From CAZRSW01 sp964602845 (GTDB taxonomy: Bacteria > Chloroflexota > Dehalococcoidia > Lucifugimonadales > UBA826), in the NCBI GenBank assembly GCA_964602845.1, contig CAZRSW010000013.1:1-52245 (forward strand): DNA of 52,245 nt. Reading direction: 5' to 3'. Numbering within the stretch: the stretch's first letter is position 1; every line of letters begins with the position of its first letter. Below are positions 8,304 to 17,685 of the stretch, piece by piece. A model generated the notes under the pieces. The model did no database searches, was not told the origin of the DNA, and worked only from the letters and a program-made list of their open reading frames with translations. Both the position numbers and the translations under genes were made by a program.

Positions 8304-9116
8304 ATGAGTAGGAAGAAAATTTTAATAACTGGAATCGCTGGCAACATCGGTAGGATTATTTCGCAACATTTGTCTAGAGAATATGACCTGCGAGGACTCG
8401 ATAAAGTTTCGGTTGATGACTTTGAGACTGTCGTAGCAGACCTGTCCGATTTAGATGATATTATTCCCGCCTTTGAAGAAATCGACACCGTGGTACATCT
8501 AGCTGCAGACCCTAATCACCAGGGCTCCTGGGATTCTAATTTAAAGAATAATATTATAGGGACGAGGAATGTATACGAGGCCGCTAGGTTGAGTAAGGTT
8601 AACAGAGTTATTTTCGCAAGCAGTAATCACGCCGTAGGATACAAACCTCTACAAGACAACCCATACAAGCAAATATATAAGGGGACTTATGAAAATATTA
8701 GGCACCCTATAGAACCAATACCCGTCACTGAGATAAGGCCAGATGGTTATTACGGTGTCAGCAAAGCATTTGGAGAATCTTTGGGCAGCTATTTTCACGA
8801 CGAATACGGAGTATCCGTGATCTGCATAAGAATTGGATGGGTTATGCAACCCGATGACCCTTCTTTTTCTCCCGCAGCGCTTTCTTTATGGCTGAGTCAC
8901 CGAGACACCGCCCAGGTCATCCATCGGTGTATTGAAGCCCCGCCCAGTGTGGGATATGCCATAGTCTACGGAATGTCGAACAATACATACGGGATCTGGG
9001 ACATGAATCCAGGACGTAACATTATCAACTACATACCAGAAGACAATGCGGGCAGAGTTTGGGCTCAAAGGCAAGGGCACCCCATACACATGACATCAGG
9101 AGACCCGCAAACTTAG
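8304..9116 (+). CDS. NAD(P)-dependent epimerase/dehydrogenase, uronate-dehydrogenase-like (extended SDR)
   Basis: This is a 270-residue extended short-chain dehydrogenase. The Rossmann motif GIAGNIG (10-16), the Ser-rich FASSNHAVGY segment (104-113, catalytic Ser) and the YGVSK catalytic pair (Tyr150, Lys154) followed by AFGESLGSYF are all present. RPDGYYGVSKAFGE and SSNHA are the patterns seen in NAD-dependent uronate dehydrogenases, which oxidise glucuronate or galacturonate to the aldarolactone. A nucleotide-sugar epimerase is less likely because the protein is short and lacks a large substrate domain. There is no strong ribosome-binding site. It stands alone, about 270 bases upstream of the molybdenum enzyme gene on the same strand. 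If it is a uronate dehydrogenase, the HpcH aldolase at 3123 could serve the same sugar-acid route, but this is speculative. Confidence 0.78.
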   Translation: MSRKKILITGIAGNIGRIISQHLSREYDLRGLDKVSVDDFETVVADLSDLDDIIPAFEEIDTVVHLAADPNHQGSWDSNLKNNIIGTRNVYEAARLSKVNRVIFASSNHAVGYKPLQDNPYKQIYKGTYENIRHPIEPIPVTEIRPDGYYGVSKAFGESLGSYFHDEYGVSVICIRIGWVMQPDDPSFSPAALSLWLSHRDTAQVIHRCIEAPPSVGYAIVYGMSNNTYGIWDMNPGRNIINYIPEDNAGRVWAQRQGHPIHMTSGDPQT

Positions 9117-9313
9117 GGTACAAAGCAGCCTCAGTCAAGGTCAGGATTTGAATAATCTTAGAGGTATGTAGCTGTCGTTCAAGAGTAATTGCCATGCTAA
9201 GGAAACATATAAATGGCCAGCCCCGATGGAGGCTCGCCAGCATGACTACAACATCTCTCTACAAAAACGATACGCCCTCAATAAATAGCAATAGCCGGAA
9301 TAGTCATGAACTG

Positions 9314-9322
9314 TGTTATTAT
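9314..9322 (+). promoter_or_regulatory. Candidate extended -10 element upstream of the molybdenum enzyme gene
   Basis: TGTTATTAT matches TGnTATAAT with one mismatch and lies 66 bases before the GTG start at 9389. No -35 match is visible. Nothing else was recognised in the 272-base gap 9117-9388. Confidence 0.3.
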
Positions 9323-9388
9323 TTACGCTGCAAAAAGTGCGACGATCGGTCATGGTAATGAAAATAAGCAATTCAAGGAGCGTTAGGC

Positions 9389-11665
9389 GTGTCTCCCAAA
9401 ACGATTGACGAATATACCGCAATTGGTAAACGACCGGTTAGGCATGATGGCATCGAAAAAGTTACCGGTAAAGCCCTTTACGGTGCAGATACTAATCTAC
9501 CAGGCATGTTGTACGGCAAAATGCTACGTAGCCCCCATGCACACGCTAGGATCGTCTCAGTGGACATATCAGAGGCATTATCCCATCCTAAAGTGAAAGC
9601 GGTTGTCACGAGCCAAGACTTGCCTAGTCTACCTGATAAGAATGACGAAATCGGGGAAGATTTATACGCGAACGCCAAGTATGTAAGTGACAGGATACTA
9701 GCTTCAGACAAAGTATTATTTAAAGGTCACCCGATAGCTGCTATCGCGGCAAGCAATATCCATGACGCTGAAGAACTCTTGTCACTCATAAAAGTTGAGT
9801 ACGAAGTTCTACCAACCGTGACTGATGTTGAATCTGCCATGGCTGACGACGCTCCAATCTTACACTCAACTATTACCGCCCCTTCTCTCAGCGGAGATTC
9901 TTCTTCTGAATCTAATATCGCTAGCCATGAACAATACAAGATAGGAGATGTGAACAAAGGCTTCGCGGAATCTGACATAGTCATCGAACGAGAATATAGA
10001 ACCAAGACGGTTCACCAAGGGTATATAGAACCACAAAACGGTACCGCTCTGTGGCACTCAGACGGTCGAGTTGAAATTTGGTGCAGTAGCCAAGGGCACT
10101 TTGGCATCAGAGATCAAGTGTCCACGGTACTAGGTTTACCGGAATCCCGAGTGACAGTGTTCCCCATGGAAATCGGAGGTGGATTCGGAGGCAAACTACC
10201 GGCATATCTCGAACCCGTAGCAGCTCTTTTATCAAAGAAGACGGGTCGTCCCGTGAAAATGTTCATGACAAGGACAGAGGTGATAGAGGCGACAGGCCCT
10301 ACTTCAGGAAGCTACGTTCGAGTCAAGATAGGAGTTACTAACAGCGGTGAGATTAAGGCCGCCGAGGGTTACTTGGCATTTGAGGCAGGAGCCTATCCAG
10401 GATCACCAATAGGTGGAGCAACCGCATGCATGCTATCTCCATATGACATTCCTAACCTTCTATTGAATGGATATGATGTTGTTGACAATAAACCAAAGAC
10501 AACAGCATATCGAGCTCCAGGAGCACCAATCGGTGCCCTTGCCGTAGAAACCATTATCGACGAATTGGCAGAAAAATTATCCATGGATCCACTCGATTTG
10601 AGATTGAAAAACGCCGCAAAGGAAGGCAGTCGGCGAGCAGACGGGGCTATCAACGGGAAAATCGGCATGATTGATACCGTGGAAACCGTAAGATCACATC
10701 CTCATTATACGGATCCAATCGAACAGACGCCCAAAAAATTAAGAGGCCGGGGAGTGTCCTTGGGGTATTGGCGCAACAACACAGGACCGGCGGCGTGCGT
10801 AGCAACCGTCACCCCCGATGGTGCAGTAAACCTGTCCGAGGGGTCAGTTGACGTTGGAGGTTCACGCACCGCGATATCCCAGCAGCTTGCAGAGGTGTTG
10901 GGTATACCCGTGGAGCGGGTCAATCCTCAAGTTGCAGATACAAATTCCATTGGTTACACATCTGTGACCGGAGGAAGCGGAGTTGCTTTCAAATCTGGTT
11001 GGGCCGCGTATGAAGCCGCCCAAGACATCAAACAGCAGATCATTGAGAGGGCCGCCTTAATTTGGGACTCCGACCAAGAGCAGATCGAATATTCTGAAGG
11101 GGTCGCCAAGCACAAATCTGATCCGGAATTGAAACTAACGTTTAATGAGATCGCAAGATCTTCAAATAATACGGGCGGCCCAATAGTAGCAAGTGCAGGT
11201 GTCAACCCTACCGGGGTAGGAGGTTCATATGCAGCAATGATCATTGATGTTGAAATTGATGCTGAAACCGGTAAAACAAATGTACTGAGATGCACTATCT
11301 TCACAGATGTAGGAAAAGCAATACACCCAGATTATGTGGAAGGTCAGATGCAAGGAGGGGCTGTTCAAGGAATCGGTTGGGCATTAAATGAAGAATACTT
11401 TATGAGCGCGGATGGGAGCGTAATGAATTCAAGCCTGCTTGACTACAGGATGCCTACAAGCCTAGACCTGCCCCCTATCGAACCGGTTATAATTGAAGTT
11501 GAAAATCCAGGGCATCCCTTCGGCGTAAGAGGAGTCGGTGAATCACCATTAGTACCGCCATTGGCTGCAATAGCCAACGCCATTTATGATGCAACGGGAG
11601 TTAGGATGACCCAATTGCCCATGTCGCCGATAGAGATTCAGAAAGCGATTAACAACAGTCAATAA
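9389..11665 (+). CDS. Xanthine dehydrogenase-family molybdopterin-binding subunit (CoxL-like), without partner subunits
   Basis: This 758-residue protein is the catalytic subunit of a molybdenum hydroxylase, which oxidises C-H bonds of aldehydes, N-heterocycles or similar compounds with water as oxygen donor. The N-terminal a/b-hammerhead domain opens with GIEKVTGKALYGADTNLPGMLYGKMLRSPHAHA (about 21-53). The Moco-binding domain has IGGGFGGK near 267, the active-site loop AYRAPGAP and the terminal GVGESPLVPP motif with the catalytic Glu718. The loop is not the AYxCSFR of form I CO dehydrogenase, so CO is an unlikely substrate. Start: GTG with AAGGAG seven bases upstream. The [2Fe-2S] and FAD subunits normally encoded beside it are absent on both sides; GroEL follows after 74 bases on the same strand. 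The substrate is unknown. Confidence 0.92.
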   Translation: MSPKTIDEYTAIGKRPVRHDGIEKVTGKALYGADTNLPGMLYGKMLRSPHAHARIVSVDISEALSHPKVKAVVTSQDLPSLPDKNDEIGEDLYANAKYVSDRILASDKVLFKGHPIAAIAASNIHDAEELLSLIKVEYEVLPTVTDVESAMADDAPILHSTITAPSLSGDSSSESNIASHEQYKIGDVNKGFAESDIVIEREYRTKTVHQGYIEPQNGTALWHSDGRVEIWCSSQGHFGIRDQVSTVLGLPESRVTVFPMEIGGGFGGKLPAYLEPVAALLSKKTGRPVKMFMTRTEVIEATGPTSGSYVRVKIGVTNSGEIKAAEGYLAFEAGAYPGSPIGGATACMLSPYDIPNLLLNGYDVVDNKPKTTAYRAPGAPIGALAVETIIDELAEKLSMDPLDLRLKNAAKEGSRRADGAINGKIGMIDTVETVRSHPHYTDPIEQTPKKLRGRGVSLGYWRNNTGPAACVATVTPDGAVNLSEGSVDVGGSRTAISQQLAEVLGIPVERVNPQVADTNSIGYTSVTGGSGVAFKSGWAAYEAAQDIKQQIIERAALIWDSDQEQIEYSEGVAKHKSDPELKLTFNEIARSSNNTGGPIVASAGVNPTGVGGSYAAMIIDVEIDAETGKTNVLRCTIFTDVGKAIHPDYVEGQMQGGAVQGIGWALNEEYFMSADGSVMNSSLLDYRMPTSLDLPPIEPVIIEVENPGHPFGVRGVGESPLVPPLAAIANAIYDATGVRMTQLPMSPIEIQKAINNSQ

Positions 11666-11739
11666 CGGACCAACAATCTACAAAAATGTTACTATCTACT
11701 ATCCGATATATGGAATAGTAATGGAGGTTCTATCAAGGA

Positions 11740-13341
11740 ATGGCTAAACAATTTCAGTTTAAAGAGAACGCTAGGGAACAGTTGATGGAAGGCATCGACA
11801 CGCTAGCCAAGACCGTTGGTGTTACCCTAGGTCCCAACGGTAGAAATGTAATACTCGACAGAGAATTTGGTCCTCCACAAGTATGCAGTGACGGAGTGAC
11901 AATAGCGAAAGAAATAGAATTGGAAGAGCCATTCCACAACATCGGAGCACAGCTTTTGAAAGAAGCCGCTTCAAAGACGAACGACGCTGTAGGCGATGGT
12001 ACAACAACCTCCACGATATTGGCCCAAAGCATCTTGCGAAACGGATTCAAGAATATTGCCGCCGGGGCTGATCCAATGGCGTTAAAGAAGGGCATGGATA
12101 ACGCTGTGCAAGCCTTGAAACTGCAACTTAAAGAAATGTCACGGACAGTAACCGATGACGAGCAAATCAAGCAAGTTGCGATCTTGTCTGCTCATGAAGA
12201 AGCGATGGGGGAGTTGATTGGGACCGTGATTAGTAAGGTCGGCCATGACGGTGTCGTCACAGTTGAGGAATCAAGGGGCCTAAACTATGAAATCGAGTAC
12301 GTCGAAGGCATGGAAATTGACCGTGGCTATCTATCCCCTTATTTTGTTACTGACCAAGAGAGAATGGTCGCCGAATTGAACGAACCTTACATACTTCTGA
12401 CATCTGAGAAAATTTCCGCCTTGGAAGATCTCCTACCATTCCTGGAAAAATTCAATGCCGTTAGTAAAGATCTAGTCATAATCGCCGAAGACATAGAAGG
12501 GCAGGCGTTAGCCACTCTCGTTGTAAACAAAATGAAAGGAACTATGAACTGTCTAGCCATCAAGGCTCCCGCCTTCGGTGATCGAAGAAAATCGATACTG
12601 GACGACATGGCTATCCTGTTCGGTGCAACTGTCATCAGCACTGAATCCGGCCGAAAACTTGATTCAATAGAGATAAGCGATCTTGGTAGGTGTCGAAGAG
12701 TCATATCAGATAAGGATGATTCAACGTTTGTGGAAGGATCAGGTTCACAGGATGAAATCAACGCTCGGGTGAATCAAATCAAGGCTCAAGCCAAAGAAAC
12801 AAAGTCGGACTACGATAGAGAAAAGCTCGAAGAACGGGCCGCCAAACTATCCGGCGGGGTTTCCGTCATCAAGGTGGGGGCTTCAACAGAGATCGAGCTG
12901 AAGGAAAAAAAGCAGCGACTTGAAGATGCTCTCGCCGCGACACGGGCAGCCATGGAAGAAGGCATCCTACCAGGTGGAGGAACCTCTCTTATCAGAGCTG
13001 CACAAAATGTTCATAAGGACTTCGATGGGGACAACGATGAATCCACCGGTGGAAGGGTAATACTGGAATCCGTGACCGCACCAGTTGACTTGCTCGTCAG
13101 CAACGCTGGGTTTAGTGGTCCCGTTGTAGTTGATGCCATAAAGAAGGGGACTGGCGACTTCGGTTTCGATGCAGAGAAAAACATCTATGGCAGTATGTAC
13201 GAACTTGGCATCATAGATCCTGTGAAAGTTACAAGATCCGCCTTAGAAAACGCGGCAAGTATCGCTGGAATGGTGTTAACTACTGAGTCATTAATTACAG
13301 AGCTGAATCCTACTCCACTGCCTGCCCCCTACGACGATTAA
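11740..13341 (+). CDS. groL: Chaperonin GroEL
   Basis: This 533-residue subunit belongs to the 14-mer group I chaperonin that folds proteins in an ATP-driven cage. It shows TVGVTLGPNGRNVIL (25-39), the ATP-site motif GDGTTT (85-90, Asp86), KAPAFGDRRKSILDD in the apical domain, and the signature EDALAATRAAMEEGILPGGGTSL in the C-terminal half. The C-terminus ends in ELNPTPLPAPYDD and lacks the usual Gly-Gly-Met tail. No groES is adjacent and no CIRCE operator (TTAGCACTC-N9-GAGTGCTAA) lies upstream. A GGAGG sequence lies 12 bases before the ATG. It follows the molybdenum-enzyme gene by 74 bases, so the two may be cotranscribed. It may be a second, specialised GroEL copy, but the rest of the genome is not visible. 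Confidence 0.95.
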   Translation: MAKQFQFKENAREQLMEGIDTLAKTVGVTLGPNGRNVILDREFGPPQVCSDGVTIAKEIELEEPFHNIGAQLLKEAASKTNDAVGDGTTTSTILAQSILRNGFKNIAAGADPMALKKGMDNAVQALKLQLKEMSRTVTDDEQIKQVAILSAHEEAMGELIGTVISKVGHDGVVTVEESRGLNYEIEYVEGMEIDRGYLSPYFVTDQERMVAELNEPYILLTSEKISALEDLLPFLEKFNAVSKDLVIIAEDIEGQALATLVVNKMKGTMNCLAIKAPAFGDRRKSILDDMAILFGATVISTESGRKLDSIEISDLGRCRRVISDKDDSTFVEGSGSQDEINARVNQIKAQAKETKSDYDREKLEERAAKLSGGVSVIKVGASTEIELKEKKQRLEDALAATRAAMEEGILPGGGTSLIRAAQNVHKDFDGDNDESTGGRVILESVTAPVDLLVSNAGFSGPVVVDAIKKGTGDFGFDAEKNIYGSMYELGIIDPVKVTRSALENAASIAGMVLTTESLITELNPTPLPAPYDD

Positions 13342-13434
13342 GGGAGGCATCTCAAAAAAGATGGAGCTAATAGATAGGCAAAGTAATTCATATGACGCCG
13401 TGACCACTAAGTAACTAGATAGAGAACTTCAAGA

Positions 13435-14403
13435 ATGCCAGAAGAGACCACTATACACGTTGAGTCCGTCAACAAGAGTTTCGGCCCCCACAAGGCAGTA
13501 CAGGACGTCTCATTCAACGTGCAAAAAGGGGAGATTGTTGGATTCTTAGGCCCCAATGGTGCAGGTAAGACTACAACCATGAGATTGTTAACATCTTATT
13601 ACACACCAGATTCTGGCGATATTTTAATCAATGGGATAAATAACGCAGAACATGATCTCGAAACGCGAAGGAGTATTGGATACTTACCCGAGAACAATCC
13701 TTTGTATGAGGATCTGCTTGTCAGCGAGTATTTGGATTTTGTTGCTGACCTTCGAGGTATGTCAGGTACAGATCGTAAGGAAAATTTAGCTTCAACTGTG
13801 GAAGAAGCTGGCTTAAATGAAGTTTATTATCGCCCAATAAGCGAGTTGTCAAAAGGATATCACCAGAGGGTAGGTTTGGCCGGTGCAATACTGCACAGGC
13901 CTTCAATATTGATATTAGATGAACCCACAGAAGGCCTTGATCCCAATCAGCGGCTTAGTATGAGAGATCTAATAAGATCACTGGGAGCAGATAGAACTGT
14001 ACTTGTCACCACACATGTGATGCAAGAGGTTGAAAATACATGTGAGCGAGTACTTGTCATTAATAGAGGTCGACTAATTGCCGACAGTCCAGTCTCGGAA
14101 CTACTCAAACTAGCCCCTGGGTTACGGAGGATATATGTCGAAATTGACGGCTCACAGATACAAACCGCACTTGAAAAGCTAGATTCAGTTGAGTCAGCTG
14201 AGTTGACAGACCAAATTGGTAACAGGAAATGCTATTTGATACACCTCTCAGGGGCTGAAGACCCAAGACCCGCAATTTTCAACCTGGCTAAGGAAAACAA
14301 CTGGGAGCTCTGGGAATTGCACGAACAGCGAACACGACTTGAAGATGTTTTTCACAATCTAACTGCTGCAGACCGAACTTCTAAGACCATCAGTAGCATA
14401 TGA
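13435..14403 (+). CDS. ABC transporter ATP-binding protein (GldA-like)
   Basis: This 322-residue ATPase energises the permease/GldG fusion encoded next. It has Walker A GPNGAGKTT (39-47), signature LSKGYHQ (138-144), Walker B ILILDEP (158-164) and the switch His in LVTTHVMQEVE. The region after about 220 is the C-terminal accessory domain common in the ABC-2/GldA class. Its last bases form an ATGA overlap with the next gene, and the three genes to 17644 form one coupled operon. Gld-type ABC systems were named for gliding in Bacteroidetes but also occur in many non-gliding bacteria, where their cargo is unknown. Confidence 0.92.
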   Translation: MPEETTIHVESVNKSFGPHKAVQDVSFNVQKGEIVGFLGPNGAGKTTTMRLLTSYYTPDSGDILINGINNAEHDLETRRSIGYLPENNPLYEDLLVSEYLDFVADLRGMSGTDRKENLASTVEEAGLNEVYYRPISELSKGYHQRVGLAGAILHRPSILILDEPTEGLDPNQRLSMRDLIRSLGADRTVLVTTHVMQEVENTCERVLVINRGRLIADSPVSELLKLAPGLRRIYVEIDGSQIQTALEKLDSVESAELTDQIGNRKCYLIHLSGAEDPRPAIFNLAKENNWELWELHEQRTRLEDVFHNLTAADRTSKTISSI

Positions 14404-16712
14404 AATCTCCATTTTTTGCCCTCATCCGTAAGGATATGAAGGGTTATTTCGATCAACCCACTGGATACATATTAATTGTTGTATTTGTATCTATGTTATC
14501 GTGGTCGTTTTTTAAGACCGCCCTAATTATCGGAGAAGCTTCACTAAGGCCACTATTTACTGTAGATTTTGCAATCGACAAACCATCCTTGCCATGGCTC
14601 CTAACAATATTCATCCCCGCGGCTACTATGAGACTGCTTGCCGAAGAGCAGAGGGACGGAACGTTAGAAACACTCCTGACTCAACCAATCAGAGGATGGA
14701 TTGTACTCGTATCAAAATTCTGCTCAGGCCTTTTATTCGTTTCTATAGCAATCATAGCCACTATTGGGATTCCTCTTTCTTTAATTAACTCCGGTAACTT
14801 AGATTGGGGAGGAGTAGTTTCTCAGTACATAGGAAGCATATTTCTAGCTGGCAGCCTAGTAGCAATCGGGCTATTCACTTCAAGCCTTACTAGAAACCAA
14901 ATAGTCGCCTTCATCTTGGGATTGACGGTGAGTATGGCCCTAATGGTAATGGGTCTAGAAATAGTTGCCGTAACCTTACCAAGCAACGTCGCAAACTTAC
15001 TTCAGTTACTGAGCCCGGTAACCCACTTTGATAATGTTGGTAGAGGCATTATTGATCTAAGGGACATCCTCTACTTTTTGGCCCTTATATCAACTTTTTT
15101 GAGTGCCACATTTTTAATTATCAGAAGCCGGACATTAAGTCACAAAAGCCCTCAATTCCGCAACTTACAATTGGGTGTGTCAGGTTTAATAATTCTCAGC
15201 CTATTGGTAGGCTGGTTCGGCACTTCAATAAAAGGTAGGTTAGACCTTACAGAGGACCAGATTTTCACATTAAGCCCAGCTACCATCGAGATCGTTGACC
15301 AACTCCAGGACTTGCTTACGATAGATGTCTATATGTCGAAAGACCCACCCGTACAGGTATCTCCGGTATCACGGGACATAAATGACTTCCTAGATGATCT
15401 GCAATCCAACTCTGACAATATGGTGAAAGTAATACGTCACTACCCGGAAGATGATGAGTATGCCGAAAAAAAGGCAACCCTTGCAGGTGTCAACGCGGTA
15501 CAATTCAACGTACAAACTCAGGACTCTCTGCAGATAAAAAATGGATACTTGGGAGTAGTGCTCACATACCTTGACAAGAGAGAGGTAATCCCTTTCGTCG
15601 ACTCAGTCGATGGTTTTGAATACAGATTAGCAAACCTCACAAACAAAATGTTAGTAGAAGGAACAAGTAAGAAAGTCCTCGGATTGATTTCCGGACACGG
15701 GGAAAAATCTCCAGAAAATGACGTTGGTTCCATTCTCTCAGTACTGAGCGCCCAGTATGAAATCAGAATGGTTTCTGCAGAGGCTGATGAGAATCTAGAT
15801 CTGAGCGGTGTAGATATCATATTTATCATCTCTCCATCCCAAAGAATCGGAAATGTTCACAGAGATTCCATTTCGAACTTCTTAGACCGGGGAGGTAAAG
15901 CATTTATTACGGTTGAACCAGTGTCGGTCGATTTACAACAACTTGCCGGATTACCGAACCGGAACAGCTTTTCAGATTATCTGGAGAGGTTTGGCGTCCT
16001 GGTACAAGAAGATCTTGTTTATGACCTACAATCCAATCAAACCTTATCCTTTCCAAGCGCGACAGGATCTGTCTATATGCCTTATCCATATTGGGTAAAA
16101 GCTGAGGTGACAGATAGCAAAATTGGCGGAACGGTGGGGACTATCATTGCCCCCTGGGCAAGTTCAATCGGGATAGCAAATCTGTCTAACTCCACATACA
16201 AGGTCACTCCTTTCCTATCAACAAGTGACTACGCCTCTGTAGATTTCCAATTTACCAACTTACGACCTGATTCTCCAATTTTTGAAGACACACTAGATAG
16301 CGGAGGAGTTCGCAGCGACATTGGCGTAACTATTGAGGGTGAAAACGGGGGGCGAATAGTAGTTACCAGCGACTCCGACTGGATCAGTGATACAGTCGTC
16401 ACCAGATCAAGAGGGAATGTACTTCTAGCACTAAACTTGGTAGATTGGCTAGCTCAAGAAGATAACTTGGCCGCAGTACGTTCCAAAGTAGTTACACAAA
16501 GAACACTGGTTTTTTCATCTGATACGCAGCGAAACATTGTCAAATATTCCAACATCGCTGGTGTCCCACTCGCGTTTATTGTTCTAGGTTTCATACGTTT
16601 CTTCCAGAGACGTAGTAAGGGATTTAGTACCCGTTGGCAAGATAGGGCTACCAGATTCGTGAGACGCTCCAGCGATACTGATACGAGTCAAACCGAGGAC
16701 GGAACCTCATGA
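14400..16712 (+). CDS. Fused ABC-2 permease and GldG-like protein
   Basis: This 770-residue membrane protein joins two subunits that are usually separate. Residues 1-245 form an ABC-2/GldF-like permease: KDMKGYFDQPTGYILIVVFV at the start, LLAEEQRDGTLETLLTQPI near 79-97, and about six membrane helices. A further helix near 258-274 leads into the GldG part, marked by RLDLTEDQIFTLSP (280-292), with extracytoplasmic domains including the LGLISGHGEKSPEND stretch typical of GldG. A C-terminal helix (about 716-733) ends the protein before a charged tail. The fusion is in frame with no sign of an internal stop. ATG/TGA overlaps of four bases join it to both neighbours. What it exports or remodels is unknown. 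Confidence 0.87.
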   Translation: MKSPFFALIRKDMKGYFDQPTGYILIVVFVSMLSWSFFKTALIIGEASLRPLFTVDFAIDKPSLPWLLTIFIPAATMRLLAEEQRDGTLETLLTQPIRGWIVLVSKFCSGLLFVSIAIIATIGIPLSLINSGNLDWGGVVSQYIGSIFLAGSLVAIGLFTSSLTRNQIVAFILGLTVSMALMVMGLEIVAVTLPSNVANLLQLLSPVTHFDNVGRGIIDLRDILYFLALISTFLSATFLIIRSRTLSHKSPQFRNLQLGVSGLIILSLLVGWFGTSIKGRLDLTEDQIFTLSPATIEIVDQLQDLLTIDVYMSKDPPVQVSPVSRDINDFLDDLQSNSDNMVKVIRHYPEDDEYAEKKATLAGVNAVQFNVQTQDSLQIKNGYLGVVLTYLDKREVIPFVDSVDGFEYRLANLTNKMLVEGTSKKVLGLISGHGEKSPENDVGSILSVLSAQYEIRMVSAEADENLDLSGVDIIFIISPSQRIGNVHRDSISNFLDRGGKAFITVEPVSVDLQQLAGLPNRNSFSDYLERFGVLVQEDLVYDLQSNQTLSFPSATGSVYMPYPYWVKAEVTDSKIGGTVGTIIAPWASSIGIANLSNSTYKVTPFLSTSDYASVDFQFTNLRPDSPIFEDTLDSGGVRSDIGVTIEGENGGRIVVTSDSDWISDTVVTRSRGNVLLALNLVDWLAQEDNLAAVRSKVVTQRTLVFSSDTQRNIVKYSNIAGVPLAFIVLGFIRFFQRRSKGFSTRWQDRATRFVRRSSDTDTSQTEDGTS

Positions 16713-17644
16713 AAAGTCGCCAAGTAGGATTTGTACTAATAGCGTTGATCATCCTCGGGATCGCGGCTATAGGAATACGACTTTTTTCAACAGGCACAGA
16801 TCAGATAGTCATTAAGGGTCTACTCCCTATCAGCCAGGACGTGGTAGACCGGGTAGAGATACAAAGCCAGCAAGATGCTATGGAAATCGTGAAGATAGGC
16901 GATAGTGGTTGGAGGGTCGATAAGTACCCTGCCTTTGAACCCAGGATACAAGACTTCTGGACGTCAGTCGCCGATATACCAAAAGCACAACTGGTTGCTA
17001 GACTAGCCAAGCATCACAACTTATTTGGTGTAGACGATGATCAGAGCACCGTAGTGTCCTTCTACTTAGGACAATCTGTGCAGGAGCAATTCCACATTGG
17101 CAAGTGGACTGCCGAAGTCAGACTTTGTTATCTCAGAAAAGCGGGGAAGAACGAAGTTTATGGAATTCCCTGCCCACGAGAAGATCTATTCTCAACCGAC
17201 GAAGACACATGGCGTAATCCTATCGTCACTTCTATACCTTCGGACTCCATAGAGTCCATAGACTACATTTATCCCGACAGTACACAAAATTTTTCCTTAG
17301 TAAAGGATGCTAGTGGTAATTGGATAGTAAAATCTGCTGAGGAAGACGCATTTGCAAACCTGAGGATAATAAATCCGCTACTACAGGCAATAGAACTCAT
17401 ACCCGCCACAGGTTTTGAGACAGATGAACTGGCGGCAAAATTAGATTTTGACGCCCCCCAAGCGTCAATAAGAATCAACACGACTACGGAGTCAAACATA
17501 CCGACGACAAAGCTAAAATTTATCCGAAAGGACGAGCTATCTTTCTACGTGAGAATCCCGTCTCAAACCACAGTCTATATAGTGGATGGGCGATTGGCGG
17601 ACTTCCTGCTTATGTCCAGAGAGGTGATCGCCGAGGAGAATTGA
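16709..17644 (+). CDS. DUF4340 domain-containing protein
   Basis: This 311-residue protein has one N-terminal membrane helix (VGFVLIALIILGIAAIGIRLF, about 6-26) and an extracytoplasmic domain built from repeated units of the DUF4340 type: VDRVEIQSQQDAMEIVKIGDSGWRV near 46-70 and again IESIDYIYPDSTQNFSLVKDASGNWIVKS near 182-210. DUF4340 proteins are commonly encoded directly after GldF/GldG genes, which matches the order here. The start overlaps the previous stop by four bases. It is probably an accessory subunit of the same ABC complex on the outer face of the membrane; its function is unknown. Confidence 0.85.
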   Translation: MKSRQVGFVLIALIILGIAAIGIRLFSTGTDQIVIKGLLPISQDVVDRVEIQSQQDAMEIVKIGDSGWRVDKYPAFEPRIQDFWTSVADIPKAQLVARLAKHHNLFGVDDDQSTVVSFYLGQSVQEQFHIGKWTAEVRLCYLRKAGKNEVYGIPCPREDLFSTDEDTWRNPIVTSIPSDSIESIDYIYPDSTQNFSLVKDASGNWIVKSAEEDAFANLRIINPLLQAIELIPATGFETDELAAKLDFDAPQASIRINTTTESNIPTTKLKFIRKDELSFYVRIPSQTTVYIVDGRLADFLLMSREVIAEEN

Positions 17645-17648
17645 AGTT

Positions 17649-17674
17649 TTAATGGATTTAGAGTAATCCATTAA
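17649..17674. terminator. AT-rich hairpin between convergent genes
   Basis: A perfect 10-bp inverted repeat (TTAATGGATT at 17649-17658, AATCCATTAA at 17665-17674) with a 6-base loop lies between the Gld-type operon and the convergent plsY-like gene. There is no clear U-tract on either strand, so termination is a positional inference. Confidence 0.4.
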
Positions 17675-17685
17675 GTAACGCGAGG

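Noticed and set aside
9389..11665. Aerobic CO dehydrogenase large subunit
   Set aside because: The active-site loop is AYRAPGAP and not AYxCSFR, and the small and medium subunit genes are missing.
11666..11739. CIRCE/HrcA operator expected before groEL
   Set aside because: No TTAGCACTC...GAGTGCTAA or near match is present in the 74-base gap.
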